Below, one piece after another: positions 37,387-48,358 of a stretch of 64,000 nucleotides of DNA. The number at the start of each line of letters is the position of its first letter. Position 1 is the first letter of the stretch. The DNA is from Drosophila persimilis (Eukaryota; Arthropoda; Insecta; Diptera; Drosophilidae), in contig NW_020825312.1 in the NCBI RefSeq assembly GCF_003286085.1, forward strand, positions 6,324,001-6,388,000. Reading direction: 5' to 3'. The notes beneath the pieces were generated by a model, which was not told the origin of the DNA, did no database searches, and saw nothing but the letters and a program-made list of their open reading frames with translations. The translations under genes were made by a program, and so were the position numbers.

Positions 37387-39169
37387 GCTCTAATAAAACC
37401 GTCTGAAGAATTTAAAAATAAAATCAAAGAATTAGAATTAATATTTATACATAATGTAAAAGAACATTTCAATTTAACCACAAATGTCAAGGCAAAATTA
37501 TTAATGGCTGCACAAAATGTAAATATTAACATAGACGTAAAATTATTTTATTTTAAAATTATAATTTATTTAGAATTAAGAACCTTAACAAAGAAATATC
37601 CGTGCAAAATCAGAAGCAATTTTTGCTTGCAAATGCAAAATTAATAAAAATAACTTTAGTAAAGCATGCGACTCTGCAAACCATTCCCTTTTAGCGCATA
37701 AACTTGACCTTTTAAGGTTTCCACCCAACCTCCTGAGATGGATTTCTAGCTATCTCTATTCCAGGTCTCAAAGAGTCCTCTTCAAAAACTCCCTCTCTTT
37801 ACCAGTAAAGGTTCCTTCGGGAGTACCACAGGGCAGCCATCTAGGCCCCTTACTCTTCACACTCTTTATTAATGACTTGCCTTCGGTATTAAGACACTCT
37901 CGAGTACTTATGTACGCGGATGATGTTAAACTCTGTGTCCTGTATAAGGGCTTTTTATTTCATTATCGCTTGCAATCCGATCTCAATAGCTTTCAGTCAT
38001 GGTGTTGTGAAAACTTGGTACTCCTTAATGCCTCGAAATGCAAAGTTATGACATTTCATCGTTCTAGCCCTTTGTTGTCTCCCTATACCCTATTTGGTGG
38101 TTCTCTTGAGAGAATTACCCTGGTGGATGAACTGGGTGTTATGTTAGACCCCAAGTTAAAGTTTTCCCAACAAATTTCTACCATGGTAAATAAGGCCATG
38201 GGCGTGCTTGGGTTTATAAAGAGGTGGTCAAAGGAATTTGACGACCCCTATATAACAAAGAGTCTCTATACCTCGCTTGTTCGTCCGATCTTAGAATACG
38301 GCTCCAGTGTATGGTGCCCTCAGTACAAAGTACAAAAGGACCGTATAGAATCAGTACAGAAAAACTTTTTACTCTTTGCTCTGCGGGGCCTTAACTGGAA
38401 TGAAGGTGTGAGACTCCCATCTGACTCTAGTAGACTGCTATTAGCAAACCTCCCATCCTTAGTTAACCGTAGAAAAAGGCTTGGTGTGATTTTTATGCAC
38501 AACTTGATCAGGGGTGACATAGACAGCCCTGATCTGTTGAGCCGCATAAACTTCACAATTCCTATTAGCCTTACTAGAAATTTTATACCGTTGTTCCTTC
38601 CACTTTGTAGATTGAATTATTCCTTGCATGAACCGTTTAGGGTCTTATGCTCGGATTATAATTCCCTCTACCATATCATATCCACCACTAATTCTCTTCC
38701 TCTTATTAAATTACTAATCCTTACACACCATTCTAGTAATTAGTAATTAGTAATTGTAGTGGTATTTTTATTTTTATTTTGAATGCATGCCTAGTTCTCT
38801 TAGAAACTTTAGTGCTAATCTTCCTCGAATATTAGTCTAACAGCTATCTTTCCTGCATGCTCGCGTAACAGCCTTCTGCTGGTGTCACGCGGGCCACTTG
38901 ACGGTGCAGTAATTGCATCACCTCTTGAAAGATGCAGTCATTGCATGTCAACGTCCACGATAAAAAAACAATAAAAAAACTTCACCTCTTTGATTTATAA
39001 AAGGAAATTTTAAACCTCACGGGCCTGTTAAGGGTTAATCAACATCAACATATGCCGTCTCATTCACACTCACTATACTATGTGCCTTTCACTCGCATTT
39101 ATTACTAACATACGTTAAGGGACTGACTTTTGCCGACGAAACCATCTTAAATCATCATTTAGCATCATG
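37387..39169 (+). mobile_element. P-element 3' remnant split by a LINE insertion
   Basis: From 37393 to 37644 a frame encodes the C-terminal end of P transposase (IKPSEEFKNKIKELE, NLTTNVKAKLLMAAQNVN). Everything 5' of this is missing. A CR1-like LINE interrupts it at about 37650; the P 3' UTR resumes near 38985 and shares over 100 bp with the 3' UTR of the neighbouring P copy (40190-40347). It ends in a degraded 3' terminal repeat (39134-39169) carrying a small insertion. This is a dead copy. Confidence 0.8.
37661..38985 (+). mobile_element. 5'-truncated CR1-like non-LTR retrotransposon
   Basis: An open frame of 360 codons (37661-38743) runs in from the truncation point with the reverse-transcriptase palm: KACDSANHSLLAHKL (domain 3), SGVPQGSHLGPLLF (domain 4), the catalytic LMYADDVKL (domain 5), LGVMLDPKLKF and the ILEYGSSVWCPQY thumb motif. 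No endonuclease, RNase H or gag-like frame remains. It stops at a TAATTAG repeat and the 3' UTR runs to an A-rich end near 38960-38985. YADD and the lack of RNase H suggest the CR1/Jockey side of the LINE tree. The intact frame in a truncated copy points to a fairly recent insertion. Confidence 0.8.
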
Positions 39170-39227
39170 GCTACGTCAATGTTGCTGGTTCGACATTGCC
39201 ATAGCATAGCCATTGAAATAGCCAGCG

Positions 39228-40347
39228 CATGATGCAATTATACAAGGTGGTCTCGTGGGGAGCCGAAGTTCGTTCGTGTTGTCCCTTATCGTTAGTGCGT
39301 GTTTGCTTGTGGATGTAGAAGGTTGTTCGCAGACGAATTTTGTTATAAAGTTTTAACCCTTAGGTGCCACCAACAAAAAATGACATACTGCACTTTTTGC
39401 CGAAATCATGTTCCGGGAGTAAAATTTATTCATGCTCCGAAATGTGCAGTGAAGCGGAAGTTGTGGGAGCAAAGCCTCGGGTGCAGCCTTGGCGCTCATT
39501 CTAAAATTTGCGATACTCACTTCAAAGCTTCCCAGTGGAAGTCTGCACCTAACAAAGGGCAGACTTATAAAAGGAGGAGATTGATTGATAACGCCGTTCC
39601 GGATAGAGTGGACGAAAGTTTAAAAGATGGTTTCGTCAATTCGAACACGCAAACAGAGTAAGTTTACCGTATGAAAATATATAAATAAATGTAAATAATA
39701 ATGCAAATGCTCTGTAGGGACGAAATGATAAATCATGCAATGTTCAAGGAAAACGAGTGCCTGAGACAAAAGATTCGTGCTATGGAGGTGGAAATGCATC
39801 GCGTAAGCCAGCAGCTTGAGGACTCGCGCCAATTAGAAAAGTCTCTTGGAAAAATTTTTACGGATAATCAAATCAAAATATTAAAGAGTGGTGGAAAACG
39901 ACAAAAATTTAATTCGGAGGACATATCTGCGGCAATTCGCCTTCATACCGCAGGCGCTGGAGCGTACAACCATCTTTATAAAAAAGGATTTCCTTTACCT
40001 AGTCGTGCTACGTTATACAGATGGTTATCTGAAGTAGAAATAAAGACTGGCACCCTGGATGTGGTCATTGACCTTATGGAAAATAAGGAAATGGTTGAGG
40101 CCGACAATCTTAACAAATAAATATCCATGGAAAGGCAGAAGCAACGTTTGCTTGCAAATTCAAAACTATTAAATATAAAACCATAAAAAAATGTAAATCC
40201 CACGGGCCTGTTAAGGGTTAATCAACATCAACATATGCCGTCTCACTCGCAATCACTATTCTATGTGCCTTTCACTCGCACTTATTGCTAGCATACGTTA
40301 AGGGACTGACTTTTACCGACGAGACCACCTTGCATATTTGCATCATG
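39228..40347 (+). mobile_element. KP-like internally deleted P element (1120 bp)
   Basis: The 31-bp P terminal inverted repeats are both present (39228-39258 and 40317-40347), each a few mismatches from the canonical end, and the subterminal acgttaag word is kept. The transposase ATG lies at element position 153, as in canonical P. The body jumps from exon 1 straight to the last codons of exon 3 (near 40110-40125), so exon 2 and most of exon 3 are deleted. The result resembles the KP element of D. melanogaster in size and structure. Flanking 8-mers do not match, so no target duplication is visible. Confidence 0.9.
39380..40120 (+). CDS. Truncated P transposase, THAP plus coiled coil (repressor type)
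   Basis: Exons 39380-39657 and 39718-40120 join at a canonical P intron (gtaagt to tgtag) and give 226 aa. Residues 1-80 form the C2CH THAP DNA-binding domain (CTFC, then C in HAPKC, then CDTHF, and the basic KGQTYKRRR). Next is a leucine-zipper-like coil (ENECLRQKIRAMEVEMHRV) and a dimerisation/HTH-like part (YNHLYKKGFPLPSRATLYRW). The catalytic and GTP-binding regions are absent, so it cannot transpose. Proteins of this shape (KP, 207 aa) bind P ends and repress P transposition. No stop or frameshift breaks the frame. Confidence 0.85.
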
Positions 40348-41866
40348 AGCTCTTAAGCTAACAATACCTACTCCCTCTTCCCACAGCGTTGCATATCAGC
40401 CGTCCTGCTCTGGGAGAACTGTGCCGATGGAGTGGAAGAGTCGACCGACATTTTCTTGTAGCGGCGCATGACTCCCGCCTCGGATAAGTGGTCATTTATG
40501 AATCATAAATGATAATTTATGAAAACTCTGCTCGGACTAGTCGGCGGCTAATCAACGTCGATGCAAGCCGGACAACCGATTACCGAAAAAACGGGGCTCG
40601 TAAAATCTAAAACTGAAACATCACAGAGCTGGTGAAGAAAAGCAGAAAATAATCATGTTTGTGGACATGTCCGCTTTCCCGGTAGAGCAGCAGTGAAAAG
40701 GAGACGGCAACATATGGCAGTCTGTTTTTGCCATGCTTTGACTTTTAATTCTTAAATTTGTTGGTCATTTGCAGCATCAGTGCTGCCGACTTTTTATCAG
40801 AAATAAAGCTATTTCTAACTTGAAGAAAAGAAAAAAAAAAAGCTGCAAATTATAAAAAAAAAAATTTAAAAAAACGTAATTAATGGTATTAACAATTTTG
40901 TATTAAAGTAATATTTATGTATTTTATACAATTTTCATTAACTCATCCAGCTCTGTGGGGCTAGCTTCTGATTCGCATACGTACGAATTAAATTAATTAA
41001 ATTCAATTAATTTAAAATTATTAAATGAATATCGCTACATTTGCATTCAATTTCTGAATATTTTCAACTTAAAGCTAATCCAAAACTTAGCAAATTCCAT
41101 TTTTCTTAACGAGCAATATTTTGTTGACGGAAAAAGGTCAACCTATTTTAGAATTTATAAATTATCTGGTAAACTGGCAAATATCGTTAAAAAATAATAA
41201 CATTTTCTTACTTTTTATGTAAGCGGTGGCAACATCAAAAAAAGCAGCTCTGACGGGAAAAAAGCCTAATCGGCAGTACTGAATCTAGCTAATGGCGACT
41301 CTCGAAATCTGTACTGGTGTACGACCGCAGCGAAATACTATAAATACAGCTCAGCCGCTAGCCCTGCCTTCATTTATTTTTTCTGACTTTCGTGGCAGCA
41401 TCAAATTTTCATATATTTAAGTTTTATTAGTTACTCAGCGTACACTGGTTGTAGTTGAACTTGGTTGATATTTTCTTGGCATCCGGGTTGCCGGTTGCGG
41501 ATGGTATTTGGCTGATTTGGTGCTTGGTGCGGGGGTTGTTCGCAACATAGATTTTACCACGCCGCTCGGTGCGGCAATACTGCAACTTCTCCATGGTGAA
41601 GAGCCCTTTTTATTCCAAAAATTTCGAAGCAATGATCAGCCTGTCGAAATCAGCACCTCCGCACCAAATTGTCCAACATCTTCTCGCTGGTTATTTGCAT
41701 GTCATAACGCCCAGTATTATGACGCCCACGGGCGCTACGACGCTTTTAAAAGCGCACTATCAAATTATAAGAATGTCGCTTTTTTCTGGAGGACTTCTGT
41801 CGTTTGAAAGCGTCATATCTCCGGCGATTTTGAGCAAATTATGCCGATACACAAACAAAAATAGAA
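40348..41866. other. Region between P element and DINE-1 copy 2
   Basis: I recognise no complete gene. AT-rich sequence dominates at 40800-41210. Between 41430 and 41870 several overlapping short frames exist on both strands (for example a 54-codon minus-strand frame from 41594 to 41430); none matches a family I know, and the pattern is more like a decayed element. Confidence 0.4.
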
Positions 41867-42850
41867 CGAGGGGGAACGTTGTGAGTTGCTGCGGACACCG
41901 CAACTCTACAGTTATACCCGATACTAAATCAGTATGGCTCTCCTCCGGCCGCTGCGTAGCCACTGCAAATTGATTTCTTGCTTTTGGCTACAAAAATAAT
42001 CCAATCTGATCCAGATTTAGCAATCTGATAGATATGGTCATTATCTATAATTCTGCGTTTTTAGTTTTCTTCAATGTGCAATATTGTGGATGCAACAGAT
42101 TTTCGTCCTTTGTGGGGGCGGAAGGGGGTGTGGAGAAATTCTGAGATATACATTTTATAGTGAGATCTAACAGGAGTGCGCATACTAAATTTGGTTACTC
42201 TAGCGTTGATAGTCTCTGAGATCTGTGGATGCCCCAGATTTTCGTCCTTTGCGGGGGCGGATGGGGGTGTGGCGAAACTTTGACACAAAACGGTCAAGTT
42301 CCGATATCACAGGAGTGTGGTTACCAAATTTGGTTGCTCTAGCTCTTATGGGTTCTGAGATCCTTGAACTCATATTTTGCAATTGGCAAAACCGACCATG
42401 AAACCTGTGTGTTAGAGAGAGACAGAGCGAGAAAGAGTGAAATTGTCTTCTTGATTCTGGTTATAATAATTATACGATTTGGTTCATATGTTGCACTCTA
42501 GAAGATATAGTCATCTTCTACGATTCTGCGTTTTTATTGTGGATGCCACAGATTTTCGCCCTTTGTGGGGGCGGAAGTGGGCGGGGTCACAGAAGTCTGG
42601 ATCCAAAACATCGTTGCTCTAGCTCTATAGTCTTTGAGCACTAGGCGCTGAAGGGGACGGACAGACGGACGGACGGACAGACGGACGGACGGACAGACAG
42701 ACATGGCTCAATCGACTCGGCTATTGATGCTGATCAAGAATACATATATATACTTTATGGGGTCGGAAACGATTCCTTCTGGACGTTACACACATCCACT
42801 TTTACCACAAATCTAATATACCCCAATACTCATTTTGAGGATCGGGTATA
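41867..42850 (+). mobile_element. DINE-1/mini-me (Helitron-type) element, copy 2
   Basis: It starts with the same word and hairpin as copy 1 (gagttgctgcgg pairing with ccgcaactc). It carries three internal repeats of a block beginning gtggatgc..cagattttcg (42083, 42224, 42540) and a (GACG/GACA)n tract at 42657-42703, which is the (GTCY)n core typical of mini-me/DINE-1, followed by the atggctcaatcgactcggc word and an end of the form cgggtata. Such elements have no coding capacity and depend on Helitron proteins. Confidence 0.75.
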
Positions 42851-43613
42851 AAAAAAAACATTTTCTTAATTGAGCATATATACATAGCTACTGCTTGATT
42901 TATGAATAGCGTTTTTATTAGGAAGTTAATTTCATTAAGCAAAAATTGTTAAAGTATTCCGTGCTGTATTTAAAATAATATAAACGTATTATTTAATATG
43001 TAAATATGTAGATAATTTATTGTTATTGAACATGTGTATAGAATATAATGTTATAGATCATTTTTTTCGGTGCAATAGGCAAATCGTGTGAGGCGTTAAA
43101 AGGCCTGCATCCTAGCATGAGTTTTTACGCCTGTTGCTTTCATTTTACTCAAGCATACAAGAAAAATGATAAGCAATCGATTTGTGTTGAGAATACGCTA
43201 AAAAACAATACGAAATCTTACTTTTACCAAAAAGCAAAATTGTCCAAGGACCTAACCTTCTAAAATGCGAAGCAATAAACTTAAAGGAGAAGCTCTTTTC
43301 TCCATTTTTAAAATATTTTAATAGACAGTGGCTTAAAAAGGTGTATTTTTTTTATTGTTTAATAATTGAGTTGTATTTTACTTATTAATGGTTAACCATA
43401 ATTTTTATATCCGTGTTGGAGCGGTCAACTAGAACCACGGCTCAGTAGAAGCTTATAATTTGAATTTTGGAAATAAAATCCGAGCAAATGGGCACTTTTG
43501 TAAATTAGTTCAATGTCTTATTAATGCGAATATGAAAAAGTCGCAAGTTTGCTTTACTCTTTCAAAATGGTGGTAATGGAAATCAGACAGTTAAGTTAAT
43601 CATTCAAAATAAT
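42851..43613. other. AT-rich region
   Basis: No gene, repeat or motif that I can support. It leads into the broken frame at 43614 and ends in an acceptor-like ttgtcttcag at about 43634-43643. Confidence 0.4.
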
Positions 43614-43643
43614 ATGTTAGCTCAATTATTTTTGTCTTCAGGA

Positions 43644-45423
43644 TCGCCCAAAAAAACAATGAGCGCAATGGATCTTTTTGAAAAAGGGGAAATAAATATA
43701 CAGGGTTCTCTGACATGCACTGTTTCCTTAGCTGACCGCTTTTCAAAGCAGGGCTTCCTTGAAGGGGTGGATATTGAAGGCAATTTAACTGAAATGTCTT
43801 CCGTAAACATTTGTGGTACATGTTGGGATCAAATTGTGGCCCACAACCAAGCAAAAAACGTCTTGGAAGAAAAAGAAAATATAAAGTCTAAATGTCCAAG
43901 CTGCAACCAAGACCAGGCGGATCCGGGAACACATAGTAGACTTTTCATTAAGGTCTTAGATATTGCATCAAAAATTATTTATTTATTTACCAACAGACGA
44001 CATCCAAGAAGATGCTCAGCAGCACATGGGGCCTGTCACCTGCTCTAATGCATTGGAATCTTAGTGTGGTGGCAGGCTACTGAAAAGGAGACATACCATA
44101 AGCTTATGGAAAAGACTCAGCGACAGGCTCTGCTCTGTATTACAGGGGCGCTGAGGTCAACCCCAACAAAAGCACTCGAAACTGTACTCGGAATCGACCC
44201 CCTGGACATTCACGCTCGCCTGATTGCGGGAAAGGCAGCACAACGCCTCATAGCATCAGGAAATCTATCGCCACAAGGATACGGGCATAGTTCAATCGGC
44301 AGGGAAATGACCAGATCAACTGATTACATGACCCCCCAGACTTGCCTTGACGTCAAAACAACCACATCTTTGGGACCTGAAGACTGGAAAATTGGAAGGG
44401 ACCAAACTGAGCACCTTAATATATACACAGACGGATTCAAGATGGACGGAGGAGTAGGAGCGGGCCTATACTGTACAGACCCTGAGATAAGGCTGTTGTA
44501 TAAGCTACCGGACCAATGCAGCATATTCCAGGCAGAAGTTTTTGCCATCGGGAAAGCAGCGGAGGTCGCTCTCCTCACAGAACGAGCACACGATGCGGTC
44601 AACCTATTCGTCGACAGCCAAGCGGCGATAAGATCCATGCAGTCGTCCGCGGTCAGTTCCAGAAGTGTCTTGGCGAGCAGGGAGGCATTAGACATCCTAA
44701 GCACGACAAAGACAGTGCGGATCTATTGGGTTCCCAGCCACCAGGGCATCGAAGGAAACGAAGCGGCGGACGTACTAGCTAAGGAAGGCGTCGGGCTGGA
44801 GAATAGGAGAACCGAGAACGTGCCTGTCTCCCTCAGAACGCTGCAAGGCGATCTAGAGAAGCAGGCTAGAGCACAGACTGATAGCAGGTGGAGGAGTACC
44901 ACCACCTGCAGAACCTCGAAGATAATGTGCAAGGAGCGCAACGAGAAACTAAGCCACTACCTACTGCACCTACCACGAAAGGACTGTAGATTGCTAGTGG
45001 GAATACTAACAGGTCACTGTCTGGCTGCTGCACATGCAGCAAAGCTAGGCATCACCAACAGAGACAGTTGTAGGAAATGTGAGGAACCTGGGGCTATCGA
45101 AACCCTGGAACATCTCATCTGCAACTGTCCGGCTCTCTCAATGGCAAGGAGGAGATACCTGGGCGCCCCAGTGTTGGCATCACTGGAAGATGCCTCCAAA
45201 AGGACGCCACAGGAACTGCTGGCCTATGCTAAAAACACCTCGATTCTCGGGGACTTTTAAAACCACATTAACACTCCCGCGACGGTTCATACACCCCCCC
45301 ATCCGGATAACTAAGGGCCATATTGGCCTATGCGTGGCCCCGCTGAGGGCCGTCCGGGTTAACCTAACCTAACCTACCAACAGACGTCCAATAGAGGCGC
45401 AATTCCGCAGGTGAAGCAACTCC
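43644..45423 (+). pseudogene. Unknown zinc-ribbon-like frame broken by a LINE
   Basis: From an acceptor-like cttcag the frame runs about 115 codons to 43999. It resumes past the LINE and, joined across the 12-bp target duplication, continues TNRRPIEAQFRR and then stops. It contains two Cys pairs (CGTC and CPSC) 23 residues apart, a zinc-ribbon or treble-clef spacing. I do not recognise the family. It could be an exon of a host gene fragment moved here or part of an older element. The interruption means the present locus cannot make the ancestral product. Confidence 0.4.
44000..45374 (+). mobile_element. 5'-truncated LOA-clade LINE with RNase H domain
   Basis: The insert is bounded by a perfect 12-bp duplication (taccaacagacg at 43988-43999 and 45375-45386). 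The frame 44064-45260 encodes the end of the reverse transcriptase, then RNase H with all its acidic residues (IYTDG, FQAEVFA, LFVDSQAA, WVPSHQGIEGNEAAD), then a Cys/His knuckle (CRKCEEPGA, HLICNC). RNase H after the polymerase with an ending in ggttaacctaacctaacct suggests the LOA group (Bilbo, Trim, Baggins in Drosophila). A frameshift lies near 44060: TWGLSPALMHW is in another frame from the following WWQ. It is a dead, fairly young copy. Confidence 0.85.
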
Positions 45424-45887
45424 GGTCGGTTACGGTGCACCAAAGTCGAAACAAGACCCATAGCCTGATAACGAGCAGCAGACGCCTATCAATTTAGCAG
45501 GCGTCAGCAGATCATCGGCGGCTGAGCGTTCTTCTCCCGAGCGACTCAACGAACCTGGCGAACATGGGATGCCTTAGTTTTCCAAACTGAAGACCTTGAT
45601 GGAGATGCGCTTGTTCCGTGTCACCTGCTGGTGGACGCGAGCCACTGGGGGTGCTCCGTCTAGCCCGCCCGGAGTTGTCGCTGCACTCCTGCATCTCAGC
45701 CTTCATTTGTTCGCTTCGCAAGCTACTGTTACAGTTGGCGAGAGCGAGCGCCCCAATAAAGTAGAAAACAAACGTAAAAACCCCGTTTTATGAATGTTTG
45801 AATTTGTGTATCGAGCTAAAATCAGCTGAGAAAAACCTTTTATCGATTTCGGACTTCAGTATTTCACTGCATGTGAATGTTTTTATA
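45387..45887. other. Region between LOA insertion and CkIalpha promoter
   Basis: A GC-richer stretch (45390-45760) keeps short frames on both strands but nothing I recognise. It was contiguous with the broken frame at 43644 before the LINE arrived. Confidence 0.35.
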
Positions 45888-45920
45888 CGGTCACACTGAT
45901 TTTCTTGCCGTCACACTGAT
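45888..45920 (+). promoter_or_regulatory. CkIalpha core promoter, Motif 1
   Basis: An exact Motif 1 (YGGTCACACTR) lies at 45888-45898 and a second, near-perfect one (ccgtcacactga) 20 bp downstream; a weaker Motif 6-like word is at 45855. This fits the constitutive expression of CkIalpha. The leader probably contains an intron with donor gtaaga at 46221 and acceptor attatag at about 47077. Confidence 0.75.
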
Positions 45921-47146
45921 ATCATCCCTAGCAAAAGCATTTTTGCTGGAGTCTACCATTTTTATTTTAGTTAATAAAATATAAATATTTCCTCTCCTTA
46001 TTTCGGTTGTGCGCGTACATAAACTGCTAAAGAACTATCTTTCTAACGTTGTCCGGGTGTTGAAGAGCCAGCTTGCTGCGAGATACGACCAATTTCCAAC
46101 GCGATTTTCCCATTTAATTTTTTTCCACCGTACAAAATTTTTTGTGAGTGAAGAGCCAACCTTGAGAAACACCCAGCACAGCAGTTCCAATAGTTTCGCT
46201 TGCTCAATTGCTCATCTGTGGTAAGATTTTCTGCCAAAAAATGTCAGCCAACGATTTTGGATGAATATTTTACGTGTGTCTTTGCGGAATATACATTTTC
46301 ATCCAGTTGAAATGCGTGCTAAGTGCGACTGTGTGGTGTGTGTGTGTGTGTGTGTGTAGCGCAGTGGTAGTATGTGTGCGAGTGCCTGGCTCGAAATTTT
46401 CTTTTGTGTAAAACATTTGTAAGGTGCAACTGTGCATGCAGCTGTATGCGTATGTGGCTGTATTAGTGCGCCATCCGCATGTGTTAGTGGCCTGACTGCG
46501 GCTACGGCTGCTGCTTGTTGTCTTTGCTGTTGTTGTGCGTCATAGTGTTGATTGGATGAGAGTATGTGTTGTCCAGTGTGTGTGCGTGTAGTTGAGTGTG
46601 TGTGCGCGTAATATGCATTCCAACGGGGTAAAATGAGGGAAAAAGAAGAGGAAGAAGAAGCCTGTCCCGTCCCGTTTCTATGTGGCGCCCACCGACGCCT
46701 TGTTTATTTAGAAATCTTTCCATGACAAAAATAATACAAATAATCATGCATACACTCTCGTATTACCCGCCAATAAACGAAAGACGCGCCTCCTCGAATT
46801 GGGGAGGCATAGCCATAGGATCCCGGACCTCCAACTCTCTGGCGATCTTCTGTCTGTCCGTAAATCGATGATGAAATTCTATAAATTTAATGCCAACTTG
46901 GTTATGAAATGCGCATTTCGGTTGACAGCGGGGAAAAGCAAACCCCAAAGCGACAAAGGGACAAGGGGGCCGCACAACCAGCGCCAAAGAGAAACGGGGG
47001 CAAAAAGAAAGTGACCGAAGACTGAAGATTAACGTGAGACCAGACCTAACTCTTCTTGGTACTTCCTGATATTATAGAAATCGTGCTCACGAACGAACAT
47101 ACTATATTGTTAAGTCGACGAGGCCTGCAAGGGGAACGCCTCCATC
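45921..47146 (+). other. CkIalpha 5' UTR and leader intron
   Basis: The proposed untranslated exon 1 ends at 46220 (tctgtg before gtaaga) and exon 2 begins near 47078. The intron between contains a GT tract (46337-46357). No other gene is supported. Confidence 0.5.
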
Positions 47147-48358
47147 ATGGACAAGATGCGTATACTGAAGGAAAGTCGCCCCGAAATAATTGTCGGTGGC
47201 AAATATCGGGTCATACGCAAGATAGGTGAGTGCCTGCCCTGCCACAGATGCAGATCCAGATCCAGATCCACCGCCCGAATGCAGATCCCCGACTAATGCA
47301 ATCCAAATACTCATTCTGCTCTCCAGGCAGCGGCTCTTTCGGTGACATCTATCTGGGCATGAGCATCCAGAGCGGCGAGGAGGTGGCCATCAAGATGGAG
47401 AGTGCCCATGCCCGCCATCCCCAGCTGTTGTACGAGGCCAAGCTGTACCGCATTCTGAGCGGCGGCGTTGGCTTCCCACGCATCCGCCACCACGGCAAGG
47501 AGAAGAACTTCAATACGCTGGTGATGGACCTGCTGGGGCCCTCGCTGGAGGATCTGTTCAATTTCTGTACGCGCCACTTCACCATCAAGACGGTGCTGAT
47601 GCTGGTCGACCAGATGATCGGTCGCCTTGAATATATCCATCTCAAGTGCTTTATCCATCGCGACATCAAGCCGGACAACTTCCTCATGGGCATCGGCCGG
47701 CATTGCAACAAGCTATTCTTGATCGACTTTGGTCTGGCCAAGAAGTACCGCGACCCCCACACGCGCCACCACATCTTGTACAGGGAGGACAAGAATTTGA
47801 CGGGAACCGCCCGATATGCTTCGATCAATGCCCATCTGGGCATCGAGCAGTCTCGCCGCGACGACATGGAGTCCCTCGGCTATGTGATGATGTACTTCAA
47901 TCGCGGCGTCCTGCCCTGGCAGGGCATGAAGGCCAACAACAAGCAGCAGAAGTACGAGAAAATCTCAGAGAAGAAGATGTCAACGCCCATCGAGGTGCTG
48001 TGCAAGGGTTCGCCGGCCGAGTTCTCCATGTACTTGAACTATTGCCGCAGCTTGCGTTTCGAGGAACAGCCAGACTACATGTACCTACGTCAATTGTTCC
48101 GGTATGTGGATATCCATAATCATTCTCTCTATAGATCTACATAAATAGATACCTTTATCATGTTGTATTCGTTCCTATATCTTCTGTGCTCTACACAGCA
48201 TACTGTTTAGGACGCTTAACCATCAGTATGACTACATTTACGACTGGACAATGCTGAAGCAGAAGACCCACCAGGGTCAGGCGAATCCTGCAATACTCTT
48301 GGAGCAATTGGACAAGGACAAGGAGAAGCAGAACGGCAAGCCGCTGATCGCGGACTAG
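47147..48358 (+). CDS. CkIalpha: Casein kinase I alpha
   Basis: The exons 47147-47225, 47327-48101 and 48199-48358 encode 337 aa. CkIalpha is a constitutively active Ser/Thr kinase that primes beta-catenin (Armadillo) at Ser45-type sites for GSK3 and phosphorylates Cubitus interruptus, Smoothened and Period. Motifs in order: glycine loop [11 protein letters not shown] (about residue 27), the ATP-site Lys in VAIKMES (K49), the CK1 signature [28 protein letters not shown], the CK1-specific [14 protein letters not shown] in place of an APE motif, and [10 protein letters not shown]. The C-terminal tail is short ([14 protein letters not shown]), as for the alpha isoform, without the autoinhibitory tail of the delta/epsilon class. 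Both introns have standard borders, and codon use is strongly GC-ending, as in highly expressed genes. No anomaly. Confidence 0.98.

Noticed and set aside
41430-41594. A 54-codon minus-strand gene (MEKLQYCRTERRGK start)
   Set aside because: No family, promoter or splice evidence; it lies in transposon debris with frames open on both strands.
42657-42703. GACG/GACA array as a CRISPR-like or regulatory array
   Set aside because: It is the proto-microsatellite core of mini-me/DINE-1 elements.
47311-47867. Two long minus-strand frames opposite CkIalpha
   Set aside because: They are the usual shadow of strongly GC-ending codons in a conserved kinase exon.
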